From Cupriavidus oxalaticus (GTDB taxonomy: Bacteria; Pseudomonadota; Gammaproteobacteria; Burkholderiales; Burkholderiaceae): DNA of 64,000 nucleotides. A program made the translations under genes and the position numbers. Shown here piece by piece: positions 1 to 7,993 of this stretch; within the stretch, counting starts at the first letter, position 1; each line of letters begins with the position of its first letter. The notes below the pieces were generated by a model, which was not told the DNA's origin, ran no database searches, and worked only from the letters and a program-made list of their open reading frames with translations. The stretch is taken from assembly GCF_004768545.1 (NCBI RefSeq), contig NZ_CP038634.1, forward strand, positions 620,001 through 684,000. Direction: 5' to 3'.

Positions 1-813
1 CATGGCCTGGCGATACGCGTTCTCCAGGCCGGCGCGGACTTCCGCGCGCAATGCCGTGACGTCGACCTCGCCCTCCAGCTTCAGGCCGGCCTTGCGCAGC
101 AGCGTGAACGCGCCCAGCTCGCGCTCGGCGGGCGGGTACTCGCGCAACGCATTGAACAGGTTCTGGAAGAAATCGAGCGCCTCGTTGCCGGTATCGCGCC
201 AGTCGCGCACGCATTGCGGCATGGGCTTGCCCGGCGCCTCGAGCGCGAAGCCGCTTTCGAATGCATGGGCCGCGGCCAGGTCGTCAGGACCCTGCACCAG
301 CACGCGCCCCAGCAGCCATACCAGCGAGGTCGGACAGGCCACGACATGCTCGCCTTCAGCGTGCTGGCCGGGGCCGACCAGCGTCACCGTGCCGCCTTCG
401 GCCGGCACGGTGCGCGGGCCCAGGTTCTCGAAGTTGTTGGTCCAGGCATCGAGCAGCTCCACCACGTAGTAGCGGTCGCGCTGTTGGTCGCACTTCGGCA
501 GCGGCGGCACGCGCAGCGTGACCGCCCCGTCGGCCAGGTTGGCCCAGCCGCAGAAATACAGCAGGTCATTGGCGGGCGTGACGACGTCGCGGTCTTCATG
601 CGTCCACTGGCGCTCGCTCGCCGACAGCGTGTTGACCGGGGCGCGGCCATAGCCGGTGGCCTCGCTGACTGCGGTCTGCAGCTTGCAGGTACGGATCGTT
701 TCGACCAGCGGATAGCCGTAGATCGCCAGCGGTATGGCGGCGGCGGCGACCAGCGCTTCCTGGCTGGAGCTGTAGACGGGTGCGGAGAAGAACTGTGGCG
801 CGGGATGGTTCAT
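1..813 (-). CDS. DUF1254/DUF1214 domain protein, 3' end beyond window
   Basis: The frame is open from an ATG at 813 to the left edge (271 codons, no stop), so the C-terminus is missing. The protein begins MNHPAPQFFSAPVYSS and has the DUF1254-type N-terminal pattern (IPLAIYGYPLVET, then VNTLSASERQWTHEDRDVVTPAND, then LLYFCGWANLADG), followed by the start of the DUF1214-like part. A GGAG sits about 9 bases before the ATG. No signal peptide is obvious. It follows the Bug receptor gene by 47 bp on the same strand, so it probably ends the IclR/acyl-CoA synthetase/Bug operon. The family has no settled biochemical role. Confidence 0.75.
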   Translation of the reverse strand, partial: MNHPAPQFFSAPVYSSSQEALVAAAAIPLAIYGYPLVETIRTCKLQTAVSEATGYGRAPVNTLSASERQWTHEDRDVVTPANDLLYFCGWANLADGAVTLRVPPLPKCDQQRDRYYVVELLDAWTNNFENLGPRTVPAEGGTVTLVGPGQHAEGEHVVACPTSLVWLLGRVLVQGPDDLAAAHAFESGFALEAPGKPMPQCVRDWRDTGNEALDFFQNLFNALREYPPAERELGAFTLLRKAGLKLEGEVDVTALRAEVRAGLENAYRQAM

Positions 814-860
814 GCAGGGCTCCGGGAAAAATAGGCGGAAATTGTGGGAACGCGTGCGGC

Positions 861-1916
861 TCATTCCTGTGCCGCGCCGCTCGACTTGACCAGCGTGGCC
901 CAGGCTGGCACATCGCTGCGCATCTGCGCGGCAAAGGCGCTGCGCGGCTGGGGGCTGTAGCGCATGCCGAACGCGTCGGCCTGCGCCTTGATGGCGGGAT
1001 CGCGCATGACGGCGACGGTGGCGCGCTCAAGCTTGTCGACGATCTCGGCCGGCGTGCGCGCGGGGGCGAACAGCGCGAACCAGCTGTCCACGCCGAACGC
1101 CACGCCGGCCTCGGTAAAGGTCGGCACGTCGGGCAGCGCCGGCGAACGCTCGGAGCCGGTAACCGCCAGCGCCCTCACCTTGCCGCTGCGGATCAGCGGC
1201 AGCGTGCCGGCAAGGTCGGACATGGCCACGGGCAGCGTGCCGCCCATCACGTCGGTCAGCATCGGGCTGACGCCCTTATAGGGGATGTGGCGCAGGCGGA
1301 TGCCGCCCAGCACGTTGAGGCTTTCGCCGGCGAGATGGCCGCCGGAGCCGTTGCCCCACGAGCCGTAGGTCAGGTCGGCACCGGGGCGCCTGGCCGCGGC
1401 GATCAGCGCGGGCAGGTCGCGGCCGGTAAAGCCGGGGCCGGCGATCAGCACGTTGCCGCCGTAGAAGAGCCGGCTGACGGGCACGAAGTCGCGCAGCGGG
1501 TCGTAGGGCAGTTTCGGGAAAATGGCTGGTGCGATCGCATGCGTGGCGGAGATGCCAAGCACCAGCGTGTAGCCGTCCGGCGCGGCGCGCGCGACCTGTG
1601 CGGAGCCGATGGTGCCGGTGGCGCCGGCTACGTTCTCCACCACCACGGTCTTGCCGAGTTCCTTCGACAGGCCCGCCGCCAGCAGCCGGCCGACCACATC
1701 GGTGCCGCCGCCCGGCGGGAACGGCACTACCAGCCGGATCGGCTTGTCGGGATAGGTGCCGGGATTGGGGCCGGGATTGGGGCCGGGATTGGGGCCGGGA
1801 TTGGGGCCGGCGTGCGCGGGGGATACCACCCCGCAGAGCGCCACGGCGAGCGCGCCGAGTGCGCCCAGCGCGCGCAGCGCGATGCGCCGCGCCGGCAAGT
1901 GCTTGTGCCTTTGCAT
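861..1916 (-). CDS. Bug family tripartite tricarboxylate transporter substrate-binding protein
   Basis: Periplasmic solute receptor of the Bug/TctC family (351 aa). It has an N-terminal signal peptide ending near SPAHA, then the family hallmark YPDKPIRLVVPFPPGGGTDVVGR, the AAPDGYTLVLG turn, and GxxxxHLAGE/HIPYKG in the middle lobe. The start at 1916 is chosen because GGAG lies 6 bases upstream (GGAGACAAGC then ATG). Odd feature: the mature N-terminus carries (PNPG)n encoded by a 12-bp tandem repeat at 1759-1806, just before the conserved fold. No TctA/TctB membrane genes are nearby, so it is an orphan receptor. It probably binds a carboxylate activated by the neighbouring acyl-CoA synthetase; the ligand cannot be told from sequence. 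Confidence 0.9.
   Translation of the reverse strand: MQRHKHLPARRIALRALGALGALAVALCGVVSPAHAGPNPGPNPGPNPGPNPGTYPDKPIRLVVPFPPGGGTDVVGRLLAAGLSKELGKTVVVENVAGATGTIGSAQVARAAPDGYTLVLGISATHAIAPAIFPKLPYDPLRDFVPVSRLFYGGNVLIAGPGFTGRDLPALIAAARRPGADLTYGSWGNGSGGHLAGESLNVLGGIRLRHIPYKGVSPMLTDVMGGTLPVAMSDLAGTLPLIRSGKVRALAVTGSERSPALPDVPTFTEAGVAFGVDSWFALFAPARTPAEIVDKLERATVAVMRDPAIKAQADAFGMRYSPQPRSAFAAQMRSDVPAWATLVKSSGAAQE
1759..1806. repeat. 12-bp tandem repeat, four copies
   Basis: Four perfect head-to-tail copies of CCGGGATTGGGG (plus strand) lie in the Bug receptor gene. They encode Pro-Asn-Pro-Gly repeats at the junction of signal peptide and mature protein. Because the unit is 12 bp, gain or loss of copies keeps the reading frame. 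Confidence 0.9.
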
Positions 1917-2008
1917 GCTTGTCTCCAGTCTTGATTGAGGTACTGCGTCTGGCCGCGGGGCGGCGCCCGTCTGTGCGGGCATCCTGTCCACCGCGTTGCG
2001 CGCCGTCG

Positions 2009-4174
2009 CTATGAATCAGTACGACGGTCCGGGCGAAGCGTGACCACCGCGTCGGCGGCGACCAGCCCCTGCGCGGTGACGATGAACGGATTGATCTCGA
2101 GCGTGTCCAGGCGCTCGCCCAGACCGGCTGCCAGTTGCGACACCGTGGCCAGCACCTGCGCGGCGGCATCGAGATCCACGTCGGGGTTGCCGCGATGTCC
2201 TTCGCACAGCGCGGCGGCACGGCTGGCGCGCAGCATCGCGCGCGCCTGTGCGCGCGACAGCGGCGCCAGCCCGCAGGCGGTCTGGCGGAAGATCTCGACC
2301 GCGGTGCCGCCGATGCCGGCCAGCGCCACCAGCCCGAACACCGGGTCGCGCCGCACGCCGACCATCACCTCGCCCCAGCCGCGCACCATGCGCGCCACCA
2401 GCACGCCTTCCAACGGCACCGGCGCGCCGCTCCCGGTGCGCGCCAGGGCGACCGCTTGCGCCATGCGGGCGAAGGCTAAGCGCACCGCCTGCGCATCGGC
2501 CAGGCCGAGGGCCACGCCGCCGACATCGCTCTTGTGCAGGATCTCGCGCGAGCACAGCTTGACCACCACGGGATAGCCGAGGCCCTCGGCAATGCGCACC
2601 GCCTCGTCCGCATCGCGCGCAAGCCCGTGCGGGGCCACCGGCACGCCAGCGTCGGCGAGCAAAGCCATGGCCTCGTACTCGGACAGCGCCGTGGTTTCGG
2701 GCGGCAGGCCGCGCAGTCGCGCTTCGCGCCGCGGCCCGGTCCCGGACAAGGTATCCCGTGCGGATTCCAGCGCCGCCGCCTGCGCCAGCGTGGCGACGGC
2801 TTCCACTGCATGACCCGGCTCGCGGAACACCAGGCACCCGCGCGCTTCCAGCCATGCGCGCTTGTCGTCGTCGACAATGCCGGCCAGCAGCAGCGGAGCG
2901 GCATTTGTGTCTTCGCTCAACGCACCGATGGTCTGCTGCAGCTCCGGCCACAGCCGCGGCGCATTGGCACCGCCGGCCAGGAAGGCCGCCACGCAGCCAT
3001 AGGCGCCGCTGCGCGCGACGCCCGCGAGGGCATCCATGAACACGCGCGGCTGCGCCACCACCTGCCCCGTGACGTCGATGGGGTTCGCAGTGCTGGCGAA
3101 CGGGATCGCGGTGCGCAGCGCCTCGGCCGCAAGGTCCGGCATCGGCGGCAGCGGCAAACCCAGCTGCTCGGCGCGATCGGCCATCATGATGCCGACGCCG
3201 CCCGACACGGTGACGATCGCCAGCGGCGTGGCGGCAGCGGCGCCGCTCCCTTCCGGGCGTTGCCAGGTCGCCGGCCGCCGGCCGCGCGACAGCACATAGC
3301 CGAGCCGGAAGAATTCTTCCAGCGTATGGGCCCGGTGCACGCCGTAGGCATCGAACACCGCCTGGTACACCGCATCCTCGCCGGTCAGGCTGGCCGTGTG
3401 CGACTGCGCCGAGCGCGCGCCGGCCGCCGTGGTGCCGACCTTGGTAACCACCACCGGCTTGCCCGCCGCGCGCGCCGCGGCCAGCGCCTGGCGCAGGCGC
3501 GCGCCGTCGCGGCAGCCTTCGATGTAGGCGAGGATCACGCGGGTGTTGGGGTCGTTGGCAAGCCATGCGATCACGTCCGCCACCTGCAGCCCGGCCTCGT
3601 TGCCGGTGGTGACCCAGTGGCTCAGGCCCAGCCCCGCCTCGCGCGCCAGCGCATAGGCGTAGGCACCGAAGGCACCGCTCTGGCTGACCAGCCCGACTTC
3701 GCCGACCGGCGGCACGCCGCTGAGCGGGATCGGCGAGAAGGTGGCGAACATGCGCTCGCGCAGGTTCATCGCGCCCAGGCAGTTGGGGCCCAGCAGCGTC
3801 ACGCCCGCATCGCGCGCGCTGCGGGCCAGCAGGTCCTGCATGCGCACGCCGCCCTCGCCGGCTTCGGCGAAGCCGGAAGTGAAGACCACCGCCGCGCGCG
3901 TGCCGTTGCCGGCCAGCTGCGCCATCACGTCCTGGCTGGCGCTGGCCGGCACCGCCACGATCGCCAGGTCGACCGGCTCGCCGATGTCCGCCAGCGAGCC
4001 ATAGGCGCGCAGGCCCTGCACTTCGGCGGCGGACGGGTTGACCGGATAGACGCGCCCCCCATAGCCCAGTTCGCGCAGCAGCCGGATCGGCATGCCGCCC
4101 ACCTTGTCCGGCTGGGTGGAAGCACCGACCACCGCGATCGAACGCGGGTACAGCAGGGAATTCAGGTCAACCAT
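2009..4174 (-). CDS. ADP-forming acetate-CoA ligase family protein (acyl-CoA synthetase)
   Basis: NDP-forming acyl-CoA synthetase with alpha and beta parts fused (721 aa). In order: CoA-binding Rossmann domain at about 8-130 (RSIAVVGAST), succinyl-CoA-ligase-like domains at about 145-460, and a C-terminal ATP-grasp domain from about 495 (YPVVVKLCSREILHKSDVGG). His259 in QSHTASLTGED aligns with the phosphorylated histidine of this family. The start has GGAG upstream (CCCGGAGACTGCCAC). It lies between an IclR gene and a Bug receptor gene on the same strand, which suggests activation of an imported carboxylate to its CoA ester. Substrate unknown; paralogues cover acetate, aromatic acids and others. 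Confidence 0.88.
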   Translation of the reverse strand: MVDLNSLLYPRSIAVVGASTQPDKVGGMPIRLLRELGYGGRVYPVNPSAAEVQGLRAYGSLADIGEPVDLAIVAVPASASQDVMAQLAGNGTRAAVVFTSGFAEAGEGGVRMQDLLARSARDAGVTLLGPNCLGAMNLRERMFATFSPIPLSGVPPVGEVGLVSQSGAFGAYAYALAREAGLGLSHWVTTGNEAGLQVADVIAWLANDPNTRVILAYIEGCRDGARLRQALAAARAAGKPVVVTKVGTTAAGARSAQSHTASLTGEDAVYQAVFDAYGVHRAHTLEEFFRLGYVLSRGRRPATWQRPEGSGAAAATPLAIVTVSGGVGIMMADRAEQLGLPLPPMPDLAAEALRTAIPFASTANPIDVTGQVVAQPRVFMDALAGVARSGAYGCVAAFLAGGANAPRLWPELQQTIGALSEDTNAAPLLLAGIVDDDKRAWLEARGCLVFREPGHAVEAVATLAQAAALESARDTLSGTGPRREARLRGLPPETTALSEYEAMALLADAGVPVAPHGLARDADEAVRIAEGLGYPVVVKLCSREILHKSDVGGVALGLADAQAVRLAFARMAQAVALARTGSGAPVPLEGVLVARMVRGWGEVMVGVRRDPVFGLVALAGIGGTAVEIFRQTACGLAPLSRAQARAMLRASRAAALCEGHRGNPDVDLDAAAQVLATVSQLAAGLGERLDTLEINPFIVTAQGLVAADAVVTLRPDRRTDS

Positions 4175-4226
4175 GTGGCAGTCTCCGGGTCTTGTTTTAT
4201 GGATGGTTTCAGTCGGGCCTGGCCGG

Positions 4227-5033
4227 CTACTGCCGCAGGCCGGTGGCGGCCTCGATGGAGCGGACCATCTCCATCAACAGCGGCGCCACCTTCTTTTCCA
4301 TCATCCCGCGCTTCACCTGCGAGCCGGGCACGGCGCAGTTGAACAGCAGCGGGCGGTTCAGGTATCGGATGCGCGAATAGACGCCCACGCCGTACACGCC
4401 GATGCCGGCATCGCCCTCGTTGAGCGCGAAGCCGCGCTTGGGGTAGTGCGCCACGTTGTGGCACAGCGTGTCGTAGAACGCCGCGTATTCCTCGGGCCGC
4501 TCCTCGCGGGCGGCCACCATCAGGCTTTCGAACTCCGCCTTCGACAAGGTGCACAGGTAAGCCCGGCCCATGGCCGTGCTCAGCACCGAGCGCACGGCGC
4601 CGGTTCCCGGCCGCGCCGGGGTGCCCTCGTTGTGGGTACAGGACTGCAGGTAGGTAACGTCGAGCCGGTGCGCCACGCCCATCGACGCAGCGCCCTCGAT
4701 GCGGTCGGCCAGCGCCTGCATCAGCGGACGGGCCACGTGGCGCACCTGCAGCCCGGCCAGGTACGGATAGCCCAGCGCCAGCACCTGGGCGCTGACGAAG
4801 TACTTGTCGAGCTTGGGATCCCAGTCGAGGTAGCCCAGCTCGAACAGCGTGCGGCAGATGCGCGAGACGGTGGCGCGCGGCAGCTGCAGCCGCTGCGCCA
4901 GCTCGCCGTTGCCGAGCGGGCGCGGCTCGTCGATAAAGCAACGCAGCAGGGCAAAGCCCTTGGCCAGCAGGCCGCCGAAGGACGGGTCCTCGCGGCGGCG
5001 TTCGGCAATGAATTGTTCGACCGGCAGGTTCAT
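4227..5033 (-). CDS. IclR family transcriptional regulator
   Basis: 268-aa regulator. The N-terminal winged helix-turn-helix is at about 20-80 (GFALLRCFIDEPRPLGNGELAQRL, then LPRATVSRICRTL). The C-terminal IclR effector domain includes STAMGRAYLCTL and the RGFALNEGDAGIGVYGVGV stretch. It is the first gene of a leftward run (IclR, acyl-CoA synthetase, Bug, DUF1254) and divergent from a second Bug receptor. The 162-bp intergenic region holds a perfect ATTTCCA-N5-TGGAAAT inverted repeat of IclR type, and a TTGACA -35-like hexamer for this gene at 5077-5082. It likely controls itself and both flanking transcripts. Confidence 0.9.
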   Translation of the reverse strand: MNLPVEQFIAERRREDPSFGGLLAKGFALLRCFIDEPRPLGNGELAQRLQLPRATVSRICRTLFELGYLDWDPKLDKYFVSAQVLALGYPYLAGLQVRHVARPLMQALADRIEGAASMGVAHRLDVTYLQSCTHNEGTPARPGTGAVRSVLSTAMGRAYLCTLSKAEFESLMVAAREERPEEYAAFYDTLCHNVAHYPKRGFALNEGDAGIGVYGVGVYSRIRYLNRPLLFNCAVPGSQVKRGMMEKKVAPLLMEMVRSIEAATGLRQ

Positions 5034-5094
5034 GGCGTTTTCCTCTTTACCCAGTCTGGGACAGCGCGTGATCGAGTGTCAAAAAGCGGAATCA

Positions 5095-5113
5095 ATTTCC
5101 ACATATTGGAAAT
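5095..5113. promoter_or_regulatory. putative IclR operator
   Basis: Perfect inverted repeat ATTTCCA-N5-TGGAAAT between the divergent IclR and Bug genes. The TGGAAAT half-site resembles the E. coli IclR half-site, although here the two halves face the other way. It sits just upstream of a TTGACA on the minus strand (5077-5082) and of a TTGACC on the plus strand (5127-5132), so one bound regulator could act on both promoters. Binding is inferred. Confidence 0.5.
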
Positions 5114-5195
5114 ATAGGCCATCGTGTTGACCCCTCCGGCGTGCCGCCCATAAGGTTCTCCGGCATCGGACACAGATTCGAAAAGGAGACAAGAC

Positions 5196-6194
5196 ATGAA
5201 AAACCGCACCTTTTCACGCCGCCGGCGTGTCGTGCTGATCACCGCCGCGGCCTTGTGCCTGCTGCCGTCTGGCGCAGGCGCCGAAGATGCTTACCCGACC
5301 AAGCCCGTGCGGCTGGTGGTGGCGTACCCGGCAGGCGGCCTGACCGACACGCTGGCGCGCGCGCTGGCCGATGGTCTCGGCAAGCGGCTCGGCCAGACCA
5401 TCGTGGTCGAGAACAAGGGCGGCGCGGGCGGCATTATCGGCAGCGACCAGGCGGCCAAGGCGGCGCCCGACGGCTACACCCTGCTGCTGACCATTCCCGG
5501 CCCGATCACCGCCAACCTGGCGCTGTACAAGAAACTGCCCTACGACCCGCGCACCGACCTGCGCCCGATTTCCGACATCGCCACCGCGCGCACCGTGCTG
5601 GCGGTCAATGCCACCGTGCCCGTCAAGACCGTGGCCGAACTGATCGACTTTGCAAAGAAGGAGCCCGGCAAGCTGCGCATGGGTTCGTGGGGACCGGGCA
5701 CCCAGCCGCATACCATCCAGACCTACATGGCCAGGAAGTATGGTGTCGACATCCTGCACGTGCCCTACCGCGGCGAGGGACCGATGGTGACCGACCTGCT
5801 GGCGGGCCAGGTCAACGTCACGGTGGGCTCGGTCACCGCGCTGCAGCAGCACTTTGCCGGCGGCAAGCTGCGGCCGATCGCCGTGACCGGACCGCGCCGC
5901 GCCAGGTCGCTGCCCGACGTGCCCACCTTTGCCGAGGCCGGCTATCCCGACGACGCCTACCGGCTGACCGGGCCGATCACGCTGATGGCCCCGGCCAAAA
6001 CACCCCAGCCCATCATCGACCGCCTGGGGCGCGAGGTCAGCGCGCTGGTGAAAAGCCCGGCGTTTTCGAAGCGGATCGAGGACATGGGCGCCGAGCCCAT
6101 CGGCAACACGCCGTCCGAGGCGGCCAGCGCCTACACCGCCTACCTGCCGGTGGTGCTGAAGCTGACCGCCGACACCGGGGTCACGCTGGACTGA
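5196..6194 (+). CDS. Bug family tripartite tricarboxylate transporter substrate-binding protein
   Basis: 332-aa periplasmic receptor. An Arg-rich n-region (NRTFSRRRRVV) and a hydrophobic stretch ending at GAGA form the signal peptide. The mature part starts EDAYPTKPVRLVVAYPAGG and keeps the AAPDGYTLLLT and HVPYRGEGP signatures. A strong AAGGAG precedes the ATG at 5196. It is divergent from IclR across the ATTTCCA/TGGAAAT operator, so it is probably an IclR target. No TctAB genes lie beside it. It is immediately followed by a truncated LysR start, hinting that a neighbouring regulator was deleted. Confidence 0.9.
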   Translation: MKNRTFSRRRRVVLITAAALCLLPSGAGAEDAYPTKPVRLVVAYPAGGLTDTLARALADGLGKRLGQTIVVENKGGAGGIIGSDQAAKAAPDGYTLLLTIPGPITANLALYKKLPYDPRTDLRPISDIATARTVLAVNATVPVKTVAELIDFAKKEPGKLRMGSWGPGTQPHTIQTYMARKYGVDILHVPYRGEGPMVTDLLAGQVNVTVGSVTALQQHFAGGKLRPIAVTGPRRARSLPDVPTFAEAGYPDDAYRLTGPITLMAPAKTPQPIIDRLGREVSALVKSPAFSKRIEDMGAEPIGNTPSEAASAYTAYLPVVLKLTADTGVTLD

Positions 6195-6216
6195 CGCCGC
6201 CCCCGGAGCGCCAGCC

Positions 6217-6321
6217 ATGCGCCTTAGCCAGATCCAGGACTTCATCGCGGTGGCGGAAGGCGGCAGCACTTGTAACTTGAAACCGGTTCGGCACGCCTCG
6301 AAGCGATTTGCAGGCCGCTAA
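6217..6321 (+). pseudogene. LysR-family regulator remnant (5' end only)
   Basis: A 34-codon open frame with GGAG 8 bases upstream reads MRLSQIQDFIAVAEGGS and then becomes unrelated sequence ending at TAA 6321. The first 17 residues are a textbook LysR-type N-terminus; the remaining roughly 280 residues, including most of the helix-turn-helix, are absent. The junction is near 6268. The simplest reading is a deletion that removed the body of a lysR gene downstream of the Bug receptor. Confidence 0.7.
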
Positions 6322-6411
6322 ACTCAGGTGTGACATTTTTTCCCACGGCGCGGCCGAGGTACCTGCGGGCACTACAATGCTGCAAAAATTGCACCGGCAG
6401 CGCCCGCCTCC

Positions 6412-7944
6412 ATGATCGACCTTGCAAGACGACGCCTGCGCGTACGCCTGAACCCCGCCGCGATGATCGTCCCGGCGACCATCGCCCTGGCGGTTGCCAT
6501 CGCCGGACTGGGCGCCGCGGCACTGGCCCAGATGCGCAGCGACGCGCTGGCCGGCGCCAGCGAAGCCTCGGCCAATCTGGCGCTCACGCTGGAGCGCAGC
6601 ATCTCGCGCAACCTGCATATCTACCAGTTCGCCATCGCCGGGGTCGCCGATGCCATGCAGGACCCGGAAGTGATGCAGCTGCCGACCGCCTTGCGCCAGC
6701 GCGTGCTGTTCGACCGCTCCATCAACGCCGAGGACATGGGCTCGCTGCTGGCCACCGATGCCAGCGGCAACCTGCTGCTCGATTCGCACCAATGGCCGCC
6801 GCGCGCCGTGAACCTTGCCGACCGCGACTATTTTCAGGCCCACGTGCACGACGCCAACGCCGGCATCTTCCTCAGCCAGCCGTTCCAGCCGCGGCTCACC
6901 GCGCAGAACAAGTCCATCGGACTGAGCCGGCGGGTGTCGGGGCCCGATGGCGCGTTCCGCGGCATCGTCGTCGGCACGCTGCGCCTGAACTACTTTCGCA
7001 AGCTGTTCGATGGCGTCAGCCTCGGCGGCGGCGGTACGCTGACGCTGCTGCGCACGGACGGGACCATCATCATGCGCCGCCCCTACGACGATGCGTCGGT
7101 GGGCCGCAATATCTCGGCCAGCCCTTCCTTTGCACCGCTGCTGCGGGGCACCGAAGGCAGCTTTATCGGCATCGCCGCGGTCGACGGCGTGCGGCGGCTG
7201 TACAGCTACCGGCGCCTGCCCGACTTCCCGCTCATGGTGGTGGTCGGGCTCTCGGTCCACGACGTGCTGGCCCCCTGGTACAAGCGCGCATGGTGGTTTG
7301 CCGGGCTGATTGCCGTGGTCGATGCGCTGATCGTGGCGCTGGCGGTGCTGCTGTCGCGCCAGTGGCGCCGCCGCCTCGACATGGAGGCGCACCTGCGCCT
7401 GATGGTGAATACCGATGGCCTGACCGGCCTGGGCAGCCGGCGCGCGCTGGATGACGCCGCCGACAAGGAATGGCGGCGGGCATGGCGCGACGGCCAGCCG
7501 CTGTCGCTGCTGATGGTCGATGTCGACCACTTCAAGCAGTTCAACGACCGCTACGGCCACGTTGCCGGCGACGATGCGCTGGCCGCGGTCGGCGACAGCA
7601 TCCAGAAGCAGATCCGCCGGCCGGGCGACTATGCCGGCCGCTACGGCGGCGAGGAATTCGCGATCCTGCTGCCCGGCACGCCGGCCGCCGGCGCCGCGAG
7701 GATCGCCGAGGCCATCCGGCATGCGGTGCAGGCACTGGAGATCCCGAACGCGACCAGCCCGCTCGGCACGCTGACGGTCAGCATCGGCGTTGCCACCAGT
7801 TCGGCCGGCGGCGGGGATGCCGGGCCGTTCGCGGACCTGCGCGCCTTCCTGCATGGCGGCGACCAGGCGCTCTACCTGGCCAAGCGCGACGGCCGCAACC
7901 GCGTGGTGATATTGGGCGAGGCCACGCCGGCGCTGGCCGTCTGA
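6412..7944 (+). CDS. diguanylate cyclase with periplasmic Cache-type sensor
   Basis: 510-aa membrane protein making cyclic-di-GMP from two GTP. First transmembrane segment at about 18-42; periplasmic dCache-like sensor at about 45-285 (VNLADRDYFQAH, GRNISASPSF, then GTEGSFIGIAAVDGVRRLYSYR); second transmembrane segment at about 300-322; GGDEF domain from about 340 (NTDGLTGLGSRRAL). The active-site loop is GGEEF at 412-416. The inhibitory I-site RxxD is present as RPGD at 403-406, exactly five residues before it, so product inhibition is expected. It stands alone, convergent with the YihY gene. Confidence 0.92.
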   Translation: MIDLARRRLRVRLNPAAMIVPATIALAVAIAGLGAAALAQMRSDALAGASEASANLALTLERSISRNLHIYQFAIAGVADAMQDPEVMQLPTALRQRVLFDRSINAEDMGSLLATDASGNLLLDSHQWPPRAVNLADRDYFQAHVHDANAGIFLSQPFQPRLTAQNKSIGLSRRVSGPDGAFRGIVVGTLRLNYFRKLFDGVSLGGGGTLTLLRTDGTIIMRRPYDDASVGRNISASPSFAPLLRGTEGSFIGIAAVDGVRRLYSYRRLPDFPLMVVVGLSVHDVLAPWYKRAWWFAGLIAVVDALIVALAVLLSRQWRRRLDMEAHLRLMVNTDGLTGLGSRRALDDAADKEWRRAWRDGQPLSLLMVDVDHFKQFNDRYGHVAGDDALAAVGDSIQKQIRRPGDYAGRYGGEEFAILLPGTPAAGAARIAEAIRHAVQALEIPNATSPLGTLTVSIGVATSSAGGGDAGPFADLRAFLHGGDQALYLAKRDGRNRVVILGEATPALAV

Positions 7945-7993
7945 TGCGCTCGCCTGTCCGGCGATGCAGCGCGCTGCAGCACGATGCAGCGCC

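Noticed and set aside
2534..4342. A 602-codon plus-strand frame
   Set aside because: Antisense to the acyl-CoA synthetase, with shadow composition only.
6181..7854. A 557-codon minus-strand frame
   Set aside because: Antisense to the diguanylate cyclase, which has intact catalytic motifs; the shadow has none.
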